Part shown: piece after piece, positions 1 through 8,587 of the stretch | Layout of the letters: each line of letters opens with the position of its first letter | How positions within the stretch are numbered: position 1 is the first letter of the stretch | NCBI RefSeq assembly: GCF_030540825.1 | Contig: NZ_JAUOEO010000001.1 | Span: 2,763,001 to 2,827,000, forward strand | DNA length: 64,000 bases | Reading direction: 5' to 3' | Origin: Flavivirga spongiicola | GTDB lineage: Bacteria; Bacteroidota; Bacteroidia; Flavobacteriales; Flavobacteriaceae | Notes under the pieces: generated by a model | Database searches by the model: none | The model's input: the letters and a program-made list of their open reading frames with translations, nothing else | What the model was told of the DNA's origin: nothing | Made by a program: the position numbers and the translations under genes

Positions 1-2
1 TA

Positions 3-380
3 AATGGATTGACAGCATTAGTTTTAGTATTAGCTGTACTTCAAATTAAAAAAGGAAATAGAGCAACACATGAAAAATTAATGAAGCTAGCCATCATGCT
101 TTCTGTATCGTTCTTAGTGATGTATGTAGCCTACCATATGACCAGCGATTCAACTAAATTTGAAGGTGAAGGTGCCATTAAATATGTCTACTATTTTATA
201 TTACTAACACATATTTTATTGTCAATTATCGTGATTCCATTTGTGTTAATTACTTATGTTAGGGCCATCACAAATAATATTGAGAAACATAAAAAAATAG
301 CAAGAATAACATTTCCATTATGGCTATATGTAGCCATAACAGGCGTGATAGTTTATATCATGATTTCACCGTATTATTAA
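3..380 (+). CDS. DUF420 family membrane protein, 5' end outside window
   Basis: This is the C-terminal part of a DUF420-family integral membrane protein. The reading frame is open to the left edge (an Asn-Gly pair precedes the first TTG at base 9), so the real start lies upstream of the window and the visible 125 residues are partial. Three hydrophobic segments are visible around residues 25-45, 60-85 and 105-120. They are separated by charged loops, and the motif MYVAYHMTSD is typical of the family. In Bacteroidota these genes usually sit downstream of cytochrome c oxidase and SCO1/SenC genes. That context is inferred here because the upstream genes are not in view. A role in oxidase assembly or copper handling is suggested by neighbourhood only and is not established. 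Confidence 0.85.
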   Translation, partial: NGLTALVLVLAVLQIKKGNRATHEKLMKLAIMLSVSFLVMYVAYHMTSDSTKFEGEGAIKYVYYFILLTHILLSIIVIPFVLITYVRAITNNIEKHKKIARITFPLWLYVAITGVIVYIMISPYY

Positions 381-387
381 TGAAACC

Positions 388-423
388 CTACTTTAAGAAG
401 CAGGCACTGCGAACTTAAAGTAG
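388..423. repeat. Inverted repeat, possible terminator
   Basis: CTACTTTAAG and its exact reverse complement CTTAAAGTAG face each other across 16 bases just after the DUF420 stop codon. There is no U tract, so it is a weak candidate for intrinsic termination. It may instead be a member of the window's palindrome collection. Confidence 0.4.
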
Positions 424-435
424 CTGGTTGAATTA

Positions 436-454
436 ATCCTGCTATGAGCGGGAT
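436..454. repeat. REP-like hairpin
   Basis: ATCCTGCT and AGCGGGAT can pair over eight positions (one G-T) around an ATG loop. It ends 15 bases before the start codon of the next gene and resembles the hairpin family seen elsewhere in the window. Confidence 0.45.
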
Positions 455-469
455 CTCTAAATTTATAAA

Positions 470-691
470 ATGAAAAATAAAACCCTCTTTTTTCTCTTTT
501 CTTTCCTCTTTCTTCTAGAGACAAACGCCCAATGCGCTATGTGTCGCGCTGTTTTAGAAAGTGAAGAAGGACAAACAGCAGCTGAAGGCATTAATGATGG
601 TATTGTATACTTAATGGCTATTCCGTACATTCTTGTTGGAGGTATTGCATACTTTATTTATAAGAAATACAATACGTTAAAAAAACAATAA
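470..691 (+). CDS. small secreted/membrane protein with CAMC motif
   Basis: A 73-residue protein with a Sec signal peptide (about residues 1-20, ending TNAQ). The mature protein begins directly with a Cys-Ala-Met-Cys motif. A second hydrophobic segment (about 45-65) and a basic tail follow, so the mature protein is probably anchored with its Cys motif outside the cytoplasm. Similar small proteins are common beside DUF420/cytochrome oxidase genes in Flavobacteria. The CxxC motif could bind metal (copper would fit the context) or act in thiol exchange, but this is inference. The family has no function I can name. Confidence 0.75.
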   Translation: MKNKTLFFLFSFLFLLETNAQCAMCRAVLESEEGQTAAEGINDGIVYLMAIPYILVGGIAYFIYKKYNTLKKQ

Positions 692-778
692 AAATTTTTC
701 GGAACAATTTTTGTAACATTTCTTTGTCTTAATAGTCTTATTGTAAAGCTTAATGACTAACACTCTAACAGTCAAGAA

Positions 779-1480
779 ATGTTAAAAATAAATCAACTCC
801 ATAAATCCTATCCAATAGGTGATTCTAGTTTACATGTTTTAAAGGGTATAGACCTTGAAGTTGTAGAAGGCGAAATGGTGGCAATTATGGGATCTTCGGG
901 TTCAGGTAAATCTACACTACTTAATATTATTGGTATGTTAGATGAAGCAGATTCTGGAGATTATATATTAGATGGATTGCCCATAAAAGATCTTACCGAA
1001 AAGAAAGCAGCTGTTTATAGAAACAAGTTTTTGGGGTTTATTTTTCAGTCTTTCAATCTTATCAATTATAAGAATGCTCTAGAAAATGTGGCACTGCCCC
1101 TATACTATCAGGGAATGAAACGTAAAAATCGTCAGGAAAAGGCATTGTTTCATTTAGAAAAAGTTGGGTTAGCAGATTGGGCAAATCATTTACCAAAAGA
1201 ACTTTCAGGAGGTCAGAATCAACGTGTTGCTATAGCTCGTGCTTTGGCAGCAAACCCTAAATTATTATTAGCAGATGAGCCAACAGGAGCATTAGATACT
1301 AAAACGTCTTATGAGATTATGGAATTCATTCAGCAATTAAATGATGAAGGTAAAACCATTTTAATGGTAACACATGAGGAAGACATCGCTAATATGTGTA
1401 AGCGTATTGTTCGTTTGCGTGATGGTGTTATTATGGAAGACAAAAAAGTAGAACAAGTAAGGGCAGAACAGTATGTTTGA
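779..1480 (+). CDS. ABC transporter ATP-binding protein (MacB/LolD type)
   Basis: A 233-residue nucleotide-binding subunit of a type VII (mechanotransmission) ABC transporter. Walker A GSSGSGKST lies at residues 38-46, the Q-loop glutamine at about 90, the signature LSGGQ at 142-146, Walker B LLLADEP at 162-168, and the H-loop histidine at about 199. Its length and its EPTGALD motif are typical of the MacB/LolD/FtsE group. It starts an operon: its end overlaps the first permease by 8 bases, and a second permease, adaptor and TolC follow. It should power extracytoplasmic work by the two permeases rather than bulk transport across the inner membrane. The substrate cannot be read from sequence. 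Confidence 0.95.
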   Translation: MLKINQLHKSYPIGDSSLHVLKGIDLEVVEGEMVAIMGSSGSGKSTLLNIIGMLDEADSGDYILDGLPIKDLTEKKAAVYRNKFLGFIFQSFNLINYKNALENVALPLYYQGMKRKNRQEKALFHLEKVGLADWANHLPKELSGGQNQRVAIARALAANPKLLLADEPTGALDTKTSYEIMEFIQQLNDEGKTILMVTHEEDIANMCKRIVRLRDGVIMEDKKVEQVRAEQYV

Positions 1481-2702
1481 TTTAGACCTTTGGCGGGAAA
1501 TATTTCAAAGCATTAATAAGAATAGAACCAGAAGTTTATTGTCTGGTTTTACAGTGGCTTTTGCAATACTATTATTCACGATCCTTTTTGGAGTAGCTAA
1601 TGGTTTGCAAAACACTTTTGCAGAAGCGTTTGTAGATGATGCTACAAATTCAATTTTTATAAATTCAGGAAAGACAACAAAAGCCCATAAAGGATTACAG
1701 GCCGGTAGGTGGATTAGGTTTAAAAATGAAGATTTCGATTATATAAAAGAGGAGTTCGGAAATAAAGTAGAGTTTATTACTGCCCGTCTTTACAGAAATG
1801 CCCAAGCATCATTTCGAAATGAACAAGGAAACTACAATTTAAGAGCAGTCCATCCAGATCATCAGTTTTTAGAAAAAACAATAATAAAAGAGGGGAGATA
1901 TATTAATCAAAATGACATACAAAATAGAACAAAAGTTGTTGTTATAGGGAGGCTGGTAGATGAGGATTTGTTTGTAAAAACAACAGCCTTAGGTAAATAT
2001 ATAAACCTTAGTGGTATTCAATATAAGGTTGTTGGTGTTTTTACAGATGATGGCGGTGACAATGAGGAACGTTTAATTTATATGCCAATTTCTACAGCGC
2101 AACATATTTATGGTAATAATGATTATATAGACCAAATAAACTTAACCTATAACCCAGAAATGAATTATGATGAAGCCTTGTCTTTTGGAAACTTGATTAC
2201 TAGAAAAATGAAGGATCGTTTTTCTGTGGCTAGGAGCGATCAACGTGCTATAAGAGTTCGTAATATGGCAGAAGGGACTAAAGCTGTTGGGCAAATGACT
2301 TTTGGGCTAAGTGTTATTATTTTGGTTATTGGTTTTGGAACACTTATGGCCGGAATTGTAGGCATTAGTAATATCATGATTTTTATTGTAAAAGAGCGTA
2401 CCAAAGAAATAGGGATTCGTAAGGCACTGGGAGCGTCTCCCAGATCTATTGTATCAATAATTTTAATTGAATCTATATTAATTACAGCCATTGCAGGATA
2501 TGTTGGGCTATTAATTGGAGTCGGTGTGTTGGAGTTGGTTGGTCCTAGCCTAAAAGAATATTTTATAAAAGATCCTGGTGTTAGCAATAGTTTGGTCATT
2601 GGGGCTACGATCACTTTAATACTTGCAGGAGCTATAGCAGGATATTTACCAGCAAAAAAAGCGTCAAAAATAAAACCTATTGTAGCACTAAGAAACGATT
2701 AA
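1473..2702 (+). CDS. ABC transporter permease (MacB/FtsX type)
   Basis: A 409-residue permease with the MacB layout: one N-terminal membrane helix (about 20-45), a large periplasmic MacB_PCD domain (about 46-270), then three C-terminal FtsX-domain helices. The cytoplasmic loop motif KERTKEIGIRKALGAS, near residue 310, is the conserved coupling-helix region of FtsX permeases. The start overlaps the ATPase gene by 8 bases, which suggests translational coupling. The next gene is a paralogue only one base downstream, so the pair probably forms a heterodimer. Substrate unknown; family members export peptides, lipoproteins or macrolides. Confidence 0.93.
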   Translation: MFDLDLWREIFQSINKNRTRSLLSGFTVAFAILLFTILFGVANGLQNTFAEAFVDDATNSIFINSGKTTKAHKGLQAGRWIRFKNEDFDYIKEEFGNKVEFITARLYRNAQASFRNEQGNYNLRAVHPDHQFLEKTIIKEGRYINQNDIQNRTKVVVIGRLVDEDLFVKTTALGKYINLSGIQYKVVGVFTDDGGDNEERLIYMPISTAQHIYGNNDYIDQINLTYNPEMNYDEALSFGNLITRKMKDRFSVARSDQRAIRVRNMAEGTKAVGQMTFGLSVIILVIGFGTLMAGIVGISNIMIFIVKERTKEIGIRKALGASPRSIVSIILIESILITAIAGYVGLLIGVGVLELVGPSLKEYFIKDPGVSNSLVIGATITLILAGAIAGYLPAKKASKIKPIVALRND

Positions 2703-2703
2703 T

Positions 2704-3948
2704 ATGTTTAAGTTTTTATTCGATAGAGATACCTGGCAAGAAGTTTATGACAGCTTTAGTAAAAACAAACTAAGGTCTATTTTAACGATGGTAGGTGTTT
2801 GGTGGGGGATTTTATTATTAATTGGGTTATTAGGTTCAGCCAGAGGATTAGAAAATTCATTTAATCGTTTGTTTGGTGATTTTGCAACCAATAGTGTTTT
2901 TGTTTGGGGAGAAAGCACCAGTAAGCCGTTTAAAGGATTCCAAGAAGGCAGACAGGTTAGGCTATCATTAACAGACGCAAAAAAGATAGAAGAAAATATT
3001 GAAGGGATAGAGTTTGTTGTTCCAAGAAGCCAGAACCAGGCAACAGTAATTAGAAAATTTCTTTCGGGGAGTTTTCAAATGGCAGGTGATTACCCTTTGT
3101 TAGACCAAGTACAAAAAAAGAAATTAATTCATGGAAGGTTTATTAATCAAAATGATATTGACTTTAATAAAAAAGTAGTGCTGTTGTCGGAAGAAACCTA
3201 TAAGCAATTATTTGAAAAAGATGAAGATGCTATTGGAGAGTATGTACAGATTAATGAGATGAATTTTAAAGTTATTGGCATATTTAAAAATGGCGATGTA
3301 AATATGGGACCATCGACAGATATGCATATTCCATTTACAACGTTTCAACAAATATACAATAGAGGTGATGAGATAGGTTGGATGATGATAACTGGAAAAC
3401 CAGAATATGACATTAAGCAGATAGAAGCCGATACTAAATTGTTGCTTAAAAATTTAAATAGAATTCATCCAAAAGATAATCGCGCTTTAGGTAGTTTTAA
3501 TTTGGGTAAAGAGTTTGCTAAGGTAACAGGGTTTTTAGTTGGGATGCAATTTTTAACCTGGTTTGTTGGTATTGCTACATTAATAGCAGGTGTTTTTGCT
3601 ATAGGTAATATTTTACTTATTACCGTGAAAGAGCGTACCAAAGAAATAGGCGTGCGTCGTGCTTTAGGTGCTACCCCTTTTGAAATCAAAAGGCAAATAG
3701 TTGTTGAAGCTGTTTTCTTGACATTAGTTGCCGGGATCTTTGGAATCATAACAGGAGGATGGATTTTAATAGGCCTGGATACAGCTTTTGGCCAAGGAGA
3801 TGATGCTGCCATAGTGAATGCATCAGTATCTATAGCCGTTGTATTTATAGCATTATTAATATTAGTGATTTTAGGGACTTTAATCGGGTTAATTCCGGCA
3901 TTTAAAGCCACAAGTATAAAACCAATAGAAGCGTTAAGAGAAGAATAA
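2704..3948 (+). CDS. ABC transporter permease (MacB/FtsX type), second copy
   Basis: A 414-residue paralogue of the preceding permease, with the same N-terminal helix, MacB-type periplasmic domain and C-terminal FtsX helices. The coupling motif is KERTKEIGVRRALGAT. Two different permease genes in tandem with one ATPase suggest a heterodimeric complex, as in many Bacteroidota MacB-like operons. The spacing to the upstream gene is a single base. A run of small hydrophobic residues near the end and the motif PAFKATSIKPIEALR complete the fold. Confidence 0.93.
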   Translation: MFKFLFDRDTWQEVYDSFSKNKLRSILTMVGVWWGILLLIGLLGSARGLENSFNRLFGDFATNSVFVWGESTSKPFKGFQEGRQVRLSLTDAKKIEENIEGIEFVVPRSQNQATVIRKFLSGSFQMAGDYPLLDQVQKKKLIHGRFINQNDIDFNKKVVLLSEETYKQLFEKDEDAIGEYVQINEMNFKVIGIFKNGDVNMGPSTDMHIPFTTFQQIYNRGDEIGWMMITGKPEYDIKQIEADTKLLLKNLNRIHPKDNRALGSFNLGKEFAKVTGFLVGMQFLTWFVGIATLIAGVFAIGNILLITVKERTKEIGVRRALGATPFEIKRQIVVEAVFLTLVAGIFGIITGGWILIGLDTAFGQGDDAAIVNASVSIAVVFIALLILVILGTLIGLIPAFKATSIKPIEALREE

Positions 3949-3962
3949 ACAATCAAAAAACA

Positions 3963-5090
3963 ATGAACAAGACAGTAAAAATCATTTTAATAATAGTAGC
4001 CATCATACTATTAGTATGGGTATTAAAATACTTTAAAGATGCAAACTCAAAGGATGTTGTGGACTATAAAGTAGAAACGCCTTTTTATACTTCCATAAAT
4101 ACAAAGGCGGTAGCAACGGGTAAATTGAATCCTGAAGAAGAGATTGAATTAAAACCACAAATTTCGGGAATAGTAGATAAAATCCTTGTAGAAGAAGGAG
4201 ACATTGTGAAAAAAGGAGATTTAATCGCTAAGATTAGAGTCGTGCCCAATGAACAAAGTTTAGTAAGTGCAAAAAGTAGGATAGCATCTGCAAGATTATC
4301 TTTCGATAATGCCAAAGTGTTATATAATAGAAATAAGACCTTATTTGACAAAGGTGTTATTTCTATCCAGGATTTTGAAAACAGTGAACTGTCATACAAT
4401 CAGGCAAAAGAATCATTGGTGCAAGCTCAAAACGATTACCAAATTATTAAGAGGGGATCTATTTCAGGAGGTAACTCGGCAAATACCAATATTATAGCTC
4501 AAATAGCAGGAACTATTTTAGAGATTCCTGTTCGAGAAGGCGATCAGGTTATACAAAGTAATAATTTTAATGCAGGAACAACCATTGCAACGATTGCAGA
4601 TATGAGTCTTATGATTTTTGAAGGCAAAGTTGATGAAGCAGAAGTAGGGAAATTAGAAGAAGGCAAAGAGATAAAAGTTATACTAGGGGCCATTAATGAT
4701 AAAGAGTTTCCTGCAAAGTTAACTTTTGTAGCTCCAAAAGGGAAAGAAGAAAATGGAGCCGTTCAATTTACAATTAAAGCAAATGTTACGGTAGATTCCA
4801 CTACAAATGTAAGGGCTGGTTATAGTGCCAATGCAGAAATAGATATTGAAAGTAAGGATAGTGTTTTAGCTATTAGAGAAGCGTTACTTCAATATAACAG
4901 GATTACAGAAAAGCCTTTTGTCGAAATATTAAATGGTGATAATAAGTTTAAAAAAGAAAATGTTAAACTAGGACTTTCTGATGGTATTAATGTTGAAATT
5001 ACCGAAGGTGTAAAAGAAGGTGATCAAGTTAAAGTATGGAATAAAGCATCAAAAGATAATGAAGATGATGATAACGAAGACGAAGATTAA
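3963..5090 (+). CDS. periplasmic adaptor (HlyD/MFP family)
   Basis: A 375-residue membrane fusion protein linking the MacB-like permeases to the TolC channel downstream. It has an N-terminal membrane anchor (about residues 5-22), a biotinyl-lipoyl-like half-motif around 60-85 (GIVDKILVEEGDIVKKGDLI), an alpha-helical hairpin (about 95-160), a second lipoyl half, a beta-barrel domain, and a membrane-proximal domain. The extreme C-terminus is a run of Asp/Glu/Asn with no obvious family role. Its stop codon overlaps the first possible ATG of the TolC gene by one base. Confidence 0.93.
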   Translation: MNKTVKIILIIVAIILLVWVLKYFKDANSKDVVDYKVETPFYTSINTKAVATGKLNPEEEIELKPQISGIVDKILVEEGDIVKKGDLIAKIRVVPNEQSLVSAKSRIASARLSFDNAKVLYNRNKTLFDKGVISIQDFENSELSYNQAKESLVQAQNDYQIIKRGSISGGNSANTNIIAQIAGTILEIPVREGDQVIQSNNFNAGTTIATIADMSLMIFEGKVDEAEVGKLEEGKEIKVILGAINDKEFPAKLTFVAPKGKEENGAVQFTIKANVTVDSTTNVRAGYSANAEIDIESKDSVLAIREALLQYNRITEKPFVEILNGDNKFKKENVKLGLSDGINVEITEGVKEGDQVKVWNKASKDNEDDDNEDED

Positions 5091-5113
5091 TGATTAAGTA
5101 TAAATCACCTATA

Positions 5114-6484
5114 ATGAAACAATATTTTTTTGCATCAGCATTTTTATTAATAAGCCTAACACTATCTGCACAAGAGAAAAAATGGACACTCCAGGAATGT
5201 GTTAATCATGCATTAGAGAATAATATTACGGTAAAGCAAACAGAATTAGATGCATCAATAGCCGAAGAGAATATCATTACTGCTAAGGCTAACTTTTTGC
5301 CAACCGTTAGCGCATCTGCCTCACAAAATTTTAATTTTGGATCATTTATTGGTAACGATGGTAGTAGAATATCAAGAGATACAAGAGGAAATAGTTTTGG
5401 ACTAAATTCAGGAATAACCATTTTTAATGGCTTTCAAAATATAAATTTTTATAAGCAGGCTAAATTAGGTTTAAAAAGTAGTCAGCTTCAGTTGGATATT
5501 TTAAAGGATAATATTTCACTAAATGTTGTTAATGCCTATCTTAATATTTTACTCAATAAAGAGACTTTAAAATTGGCTGAAGAACAGGTTGAAATTAGCC
5601 AAAAAAGTTTAAATCAAGTGCAAGGTTTTGTTGATGCAGGAGTAAGAGCTAAAGCAGATTTATTAGAATCTCAATCTCAATTAGCAGCTGATGGTGAGCG
5701 TTTGGTAAATGCTCAAAACAGTGTGATTTTATCTTTGCTGAATCTGTCTCAAATAATTCAAGTCTCTAAAGAGGGCTTTGATGTGGAAAGTATTCTTATA
5801 GATTTAACTGATACGGTTTTAATTTATAATAGTACGAATGAAATTTTATCTTACGCATTAACCAACAGACCGGAAATAAAAAATGCTGAGCTAAATGTTA
5901 AAAATGCTGAATTTAATGTGGCTATTGCTAAAAGTTCGTATTATCCTACGTTAACTTTTGGAGCTGGATTAGGAACTTCTTACCAGCACATTCAAGGGCA
6001 GGATGATGTGATCCCTATTTTTGACCAGAATACTGGAACGTTAATAGAGCTTAGGTCTAATGGTTTCGGTAAACAATTAGAAAATAATTTGGGATATAAC
6101 TTTGGACTCAATTTGAGTATTCCTATTTTTTCTGGTTTTAGAAATGACGCAAACGTTAAAAGGTCTAAAATTAACAAAGAAAAATCAAATTTAGCTTTAG
6201 ATCTAGAAAAGCAAACTTTAACGACGAATATAGAACAAGCCTACGCTGATGCTAAAGCATCTTTAAAACAATATGAAGCTTCAAAAACATCTGTGATAGC
6301 TCAAGAAGAAGCATTTAAAAACGCACAAGAAAAGTACGATTTAGGAGTAAGTACTTCTTTTGAGTTAGAACAAGTAAGAAATAGATTGGTTAATGCACAA
6401 TCCTCTTTTTTAAATGCGAAGTATAATTTTGTTTTTAAGACAAAAGTTTTAGACTTTTACATGGGAAAATCTTTAACTGATTAA
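5114..6484 (+). CDS. TolC family outer membrane efflux protein
   Basis: An outer membrane channel completing the tripartite efflux system. The preferred start at 5114 gives a clean signal peptide (MKQYFFASAFLLISLTLSAQ). An in-frame ATG at 5090 overlaps the adaptor stop codon and would add eight residues. The protein is about 456 residues, with two repeated coiled-coil halves typical of OEP/TolC. Motifs include WTLQECVNHALENN near the N-terminus and the second-repeat equivalent ending in an AYADAKASLKQYEASKTS helix. It is the last gene of the operon, and a repeat-rich gap follows. Confidence 0.93.
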   Translation: MKQYFFASAFLLISLTLSAQEKKWTLQECVNHALENNITVKQTELDASIAEENIITAKANFLPTVSASASQNFNFGSFIGNDGSRISRDTRGNSFGLNSGITIFNGFQNINFYKQAKLGLKSSQLQLDILKDNISLNVVNAYLNILLNKETLKLAEEQVEISQKSLNQVQGFVDAGVRAKADLLESQSQLAADGERLVNAQNSVILSLLNLSQIIQVSKEGFDVESILIDLTDTVLIYNSTNEILSYALTNRPEIKNAELNVKNAEFNVAIAKSSYYPTLTFGAGLGTSYQHIQGQDDVIPIFDQNTGTLIELRSNGFGKQLENNLGYNFGLNLSIPIFSGFRNDANVKRSKINKEKSNLALDLEKQTLTTNIEQAYADAKASLKQYEASKTSVIAQEEAFKNAQEKYDLGVSTSFELEQVRNRLVNAQSSFLNAKYNFVFKTKVLDFYMGKSLTD

Positions 6485-6518
6485 TTGAAAAAAAGAGGTC
6501 TAAAAAGGTTAATTTTTC

Positions 6519-6653
6519 TGTCATTCTGAGGAGCACACAAGTGCGACGTGAGAATCTGTTTATTTATTATAACTAAGTTATAGGCTTATAAGCAAACAGA
6601 TTGCCACACTTTGGCGCTCAGTGCAGGCTAATCGTTTCTCCTTTACAATGACA
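6519..6653. repeat. composite inverted REP-like element
   Basis: TGTCATT at the left end is matched by AATGACA at the right end. Inside, AATCTGTTT (6553-6561) is matched by AAACAGATT (6594-6602). The sequence between the arms resembles two oppositely oriented copies of a TGTCATTCTGAG...GAATCTG unit. No gene is visible between the TolC gene and tsaB apart from this element. Confidence 0.6.
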
Positions 6654-6705
6654 TCCAAGTGAACTTTTTCAGAAGTTTCAAGTAATTTTTGACCTAAAAA
6701 GCAAA

Positions 6706-7389
6706 ATGAGTATATACATTTTAAACATAGAAACAGCAACAACTAATTGCTCCGTATCACTTTCAAAAGATGGAGAAACAGTCGTTCTAAAAGAAGATTA
6801 CGATAAAAACTATTCGCATGCCGAAAGACTTCATGTTTATATTGATGACCTTTTAAAAGAAGCTAAAGTAGCATCAGGCAATATAGAAGCCATTGCTGTG
6901 AGCAAAGGTCCTGGATCTTATACGGGTTTACGAATTGGAGTTTCGGCAGCTAAAGGGCTTTGTTTTGCTTTAGATAAGCCTTTAATTTCTGTTTCTACTT
7001 TAGAAGCTTTAGCACATCAGGTTACTTGTAATAATGGGGTTATTATCCCCATGTTAGATGCAAGAAGAATGGAAGTGTATTCTGCTGTTTTCAACACTGA
7101 TTATAATCAAATAAGAGCTACTGAAGCGCAAATTTTGGATGAAAATTCCTTTGAAGATTATTTAGAAAAAGGAAACGTTTACTTTATAGGAAATGGTGTT
7201 GAAAAAGCAAAAACATTAATCAAGCACCCAAATGCTGTTTTTATTGATGATAAATTACCTTCAGCAAATGAAATGAGCCATTTGGCTTATAATAAATATA
7301 AAATAAGCGACCTAGAAGATGTCGCTTATTTTGAACCTTATTATTTAAAAGATTTTGTGGCTTTAAAACCTAAACCTAAGTCTGTTTAA
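6706..7389 (+). CDS. tsaB: tRNA threonylcarbamoyladenosine biosynthesis protein TsaB
   Basis: TsaB is the inactive ASKHA-fold partner of TsaD in forming t6A37 on ANN-decoding tRNAs. At 227 residues it has the usual length. It opens with ILNIETATTNCSVSLSKDG, the phosphate-1-like loop of the family, and shows the motif KGPGSYTGLRIGVSAAKGL around residues 68-86. Its 3' end overlaps the convergent MscS gene by four bases. It stands alone, with a repeat-rich gap upstream. Confidence 0.93.
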   Translation: MSIYILNIETATTNCSVSLSKDGETVVLKEDYDKNYSHAERLHVYIDDLLKEAKVASGNIEAIAVSKGPGSYTGLRIGVSAAKGLCFALDKPLISVSTLEALAHQVTCNNGVIIPMLDARRMEVYSAVFNTDYNQIRATEAQILDENSFEDYLEKGNVYFIGNGVEKAKTLIKHPNAVFIDDKLPSANEMSHLAYNKYKISDLEDVAYFEPYYLKDFVALKPKPKSV

Positions 7390-8198
7390 GCGTTTTTATG
7401 AATTTCAACCTGATGTGGGTATGGAATTTCTATACCAGCCGCGTCAAGTGCTTCTTTACATTTTTCAAGCGTTCCAAAATACACATCCCAATAATTTTCA
7501 ACAGTAGACCATGGACGTACTGCAAAATTAACAGAACTATCTGCCAACTCAGAGACATTAACTGTAGGTTCAGGATTTTGAAGTACTTGTGGGTTGGATG
7601 CTAAAGCAGTCATTAACACATCCTTAGTTTGTTTTATATCGGCATCATAGCTTACGCCAATCGTTAGATCTACACGTAACTTCCCTTCAGTAGAATAATT
7701 GGTAATGTTTCCGTTAGATAATGCACCATTAGGAATAATAACTTCTTTATTAGTAGGCGTTAAAATTTTGGTAGTAAAAATTTCAATTTCTTTTACAACC
7801 CCTAACTCTCCTTGTGCTTCAATTAAATCGCCAATTTTGATGGGCTTAAAAATCATAATTAAAACACCACCAGCAAAATTTCCTAAGGAACCTTGTAGTG
7901 CTAAGCCAACAGCTAAACCTGCAGCTGCTAAAATAGCTGCAAAAGAGGTTGTTTCTACACCCAATTGCGATAAAATAGCTAAAAACAATAGTATTTTAAA
8001 AACCCAACTGATTAAATTAAGTAAGAACTTTTGTAAGCTAGCATCATAATTAGCTTTAGTCATCACTTTGGCAATCATTCTATTGGCTTTTTTTATGAGC
8101 CAGGAACCAATGATCCATATAATAATGGCACCAAGAACTTTTATGCCATAGTCTTTAATAAATGTCAATCCTAAATCAGTCCATTTTTCTAAATCCAT
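7386..8198 (-). CDS. small-conductance mechanosensitive channel (MscS family)
   Basis: A 270-residue MscS-type channel that releases osmolytes under osmotic downshock. Three membrane helices occupy about residues 15-110. The pore-lining third helix is rich in Gly/Ala (AAAGLAVGLALQGSLGNFAGGV) and is followed by the beta domain (IGDLIEAQGELGVVKEIEIF, PNGALSNGNITNYS) and the alpha/beta vestibule domain. It matches the short MscS architecture, with no extra N-terminal helices. It is convergent with tsaB with a 4-base overlap and no visible terminator between them. Confidence 0.93.
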   Translation of the reverse strand: MDLEKWTDLGLTFIKDYGIKVLGAIIIWIIGSWLIKKANRMIAKVMTKANYDASLQKFLLNLISWVFKILLFLAILSQLGVETTSFAAILAAAGLAVGLALQGSLGNFAGGVLIMIFKPIKIGDLIEAQGELGVVKEIEIFTTKILTPTNKEVIIPNGALSNGNITNYSTEGKLRVDLTIGVSYDADIKQTKDVLMTALASNPQVLQNPEPTVNVSELADSSVNFAVRPWSTVENYWDVYFGTLEKCKEALDAAGIEIPYPHQVEIHKNA

Positions 8199-8233
8199 TG
8201 AATTCGTTTTTTAGATTAAAAGGTTTTATCTTT

Positions 8234-8587
8234 TTAAAAGAAACAACTTAACAAAGCCAAAATAGCGGGAACGGCTTGTACATAAAATAGTTTTATTTTC
8301 TTTGTAGAGTAAGACCCATAGATGCCTGCAATAGTCACACAAATAAGAAAAAAAACAGCAAATATTATATTTTTTTGTATGATAGAAAAAATTAGCCCTG
8401 CAGCCAAAAAACCATTATATAGTCCCTGGTTTGCTGCTAGAACTTTGGTTTCTTCGGCAAATTCCTTAGATTTTAACCCAAAGGTTTTTATACCTTTTGG
8501 CTTCGTCCACAAAAACATTTCTAAAATAAGAAAATATATATGTTCAAAAGCAACTACCGAAATTAATAAGATGGTTAAAAAAGTCAT
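8234..8587 (-). CDS. DUF1304 family membrane protein
   Basis: A 117-residue protein with four hydrophobic segments, matching the DUF1304 family (motif [17 protein letters not shown] near the N-terminus; [15 protein letters not shown] in the middle). Function is unknown. Its start codon overlaps the stop codon of the upstream YyaL-like gene as ATGA, so the two are probably co-translated. Whether they work together is not known. Confidence 0.88.
   Translation of the reverse strand: MTFLTILLISVVAFEHIYFLILEMFLWTKPKGIKTFGLKSKEFAEETKVLAANQGLYNGFLAAGLIFSIIQKNIIFAVFFLICVTIAGIYGSYSTKKIKLFYVQAVPAILALLSCFF

Noticed and set aside
3465..3956. Long minus-strand open frame inside the second permease gene
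   Set aside because: Antisense shadow of a well-supported membrane protein; composition follows from the sense strand.
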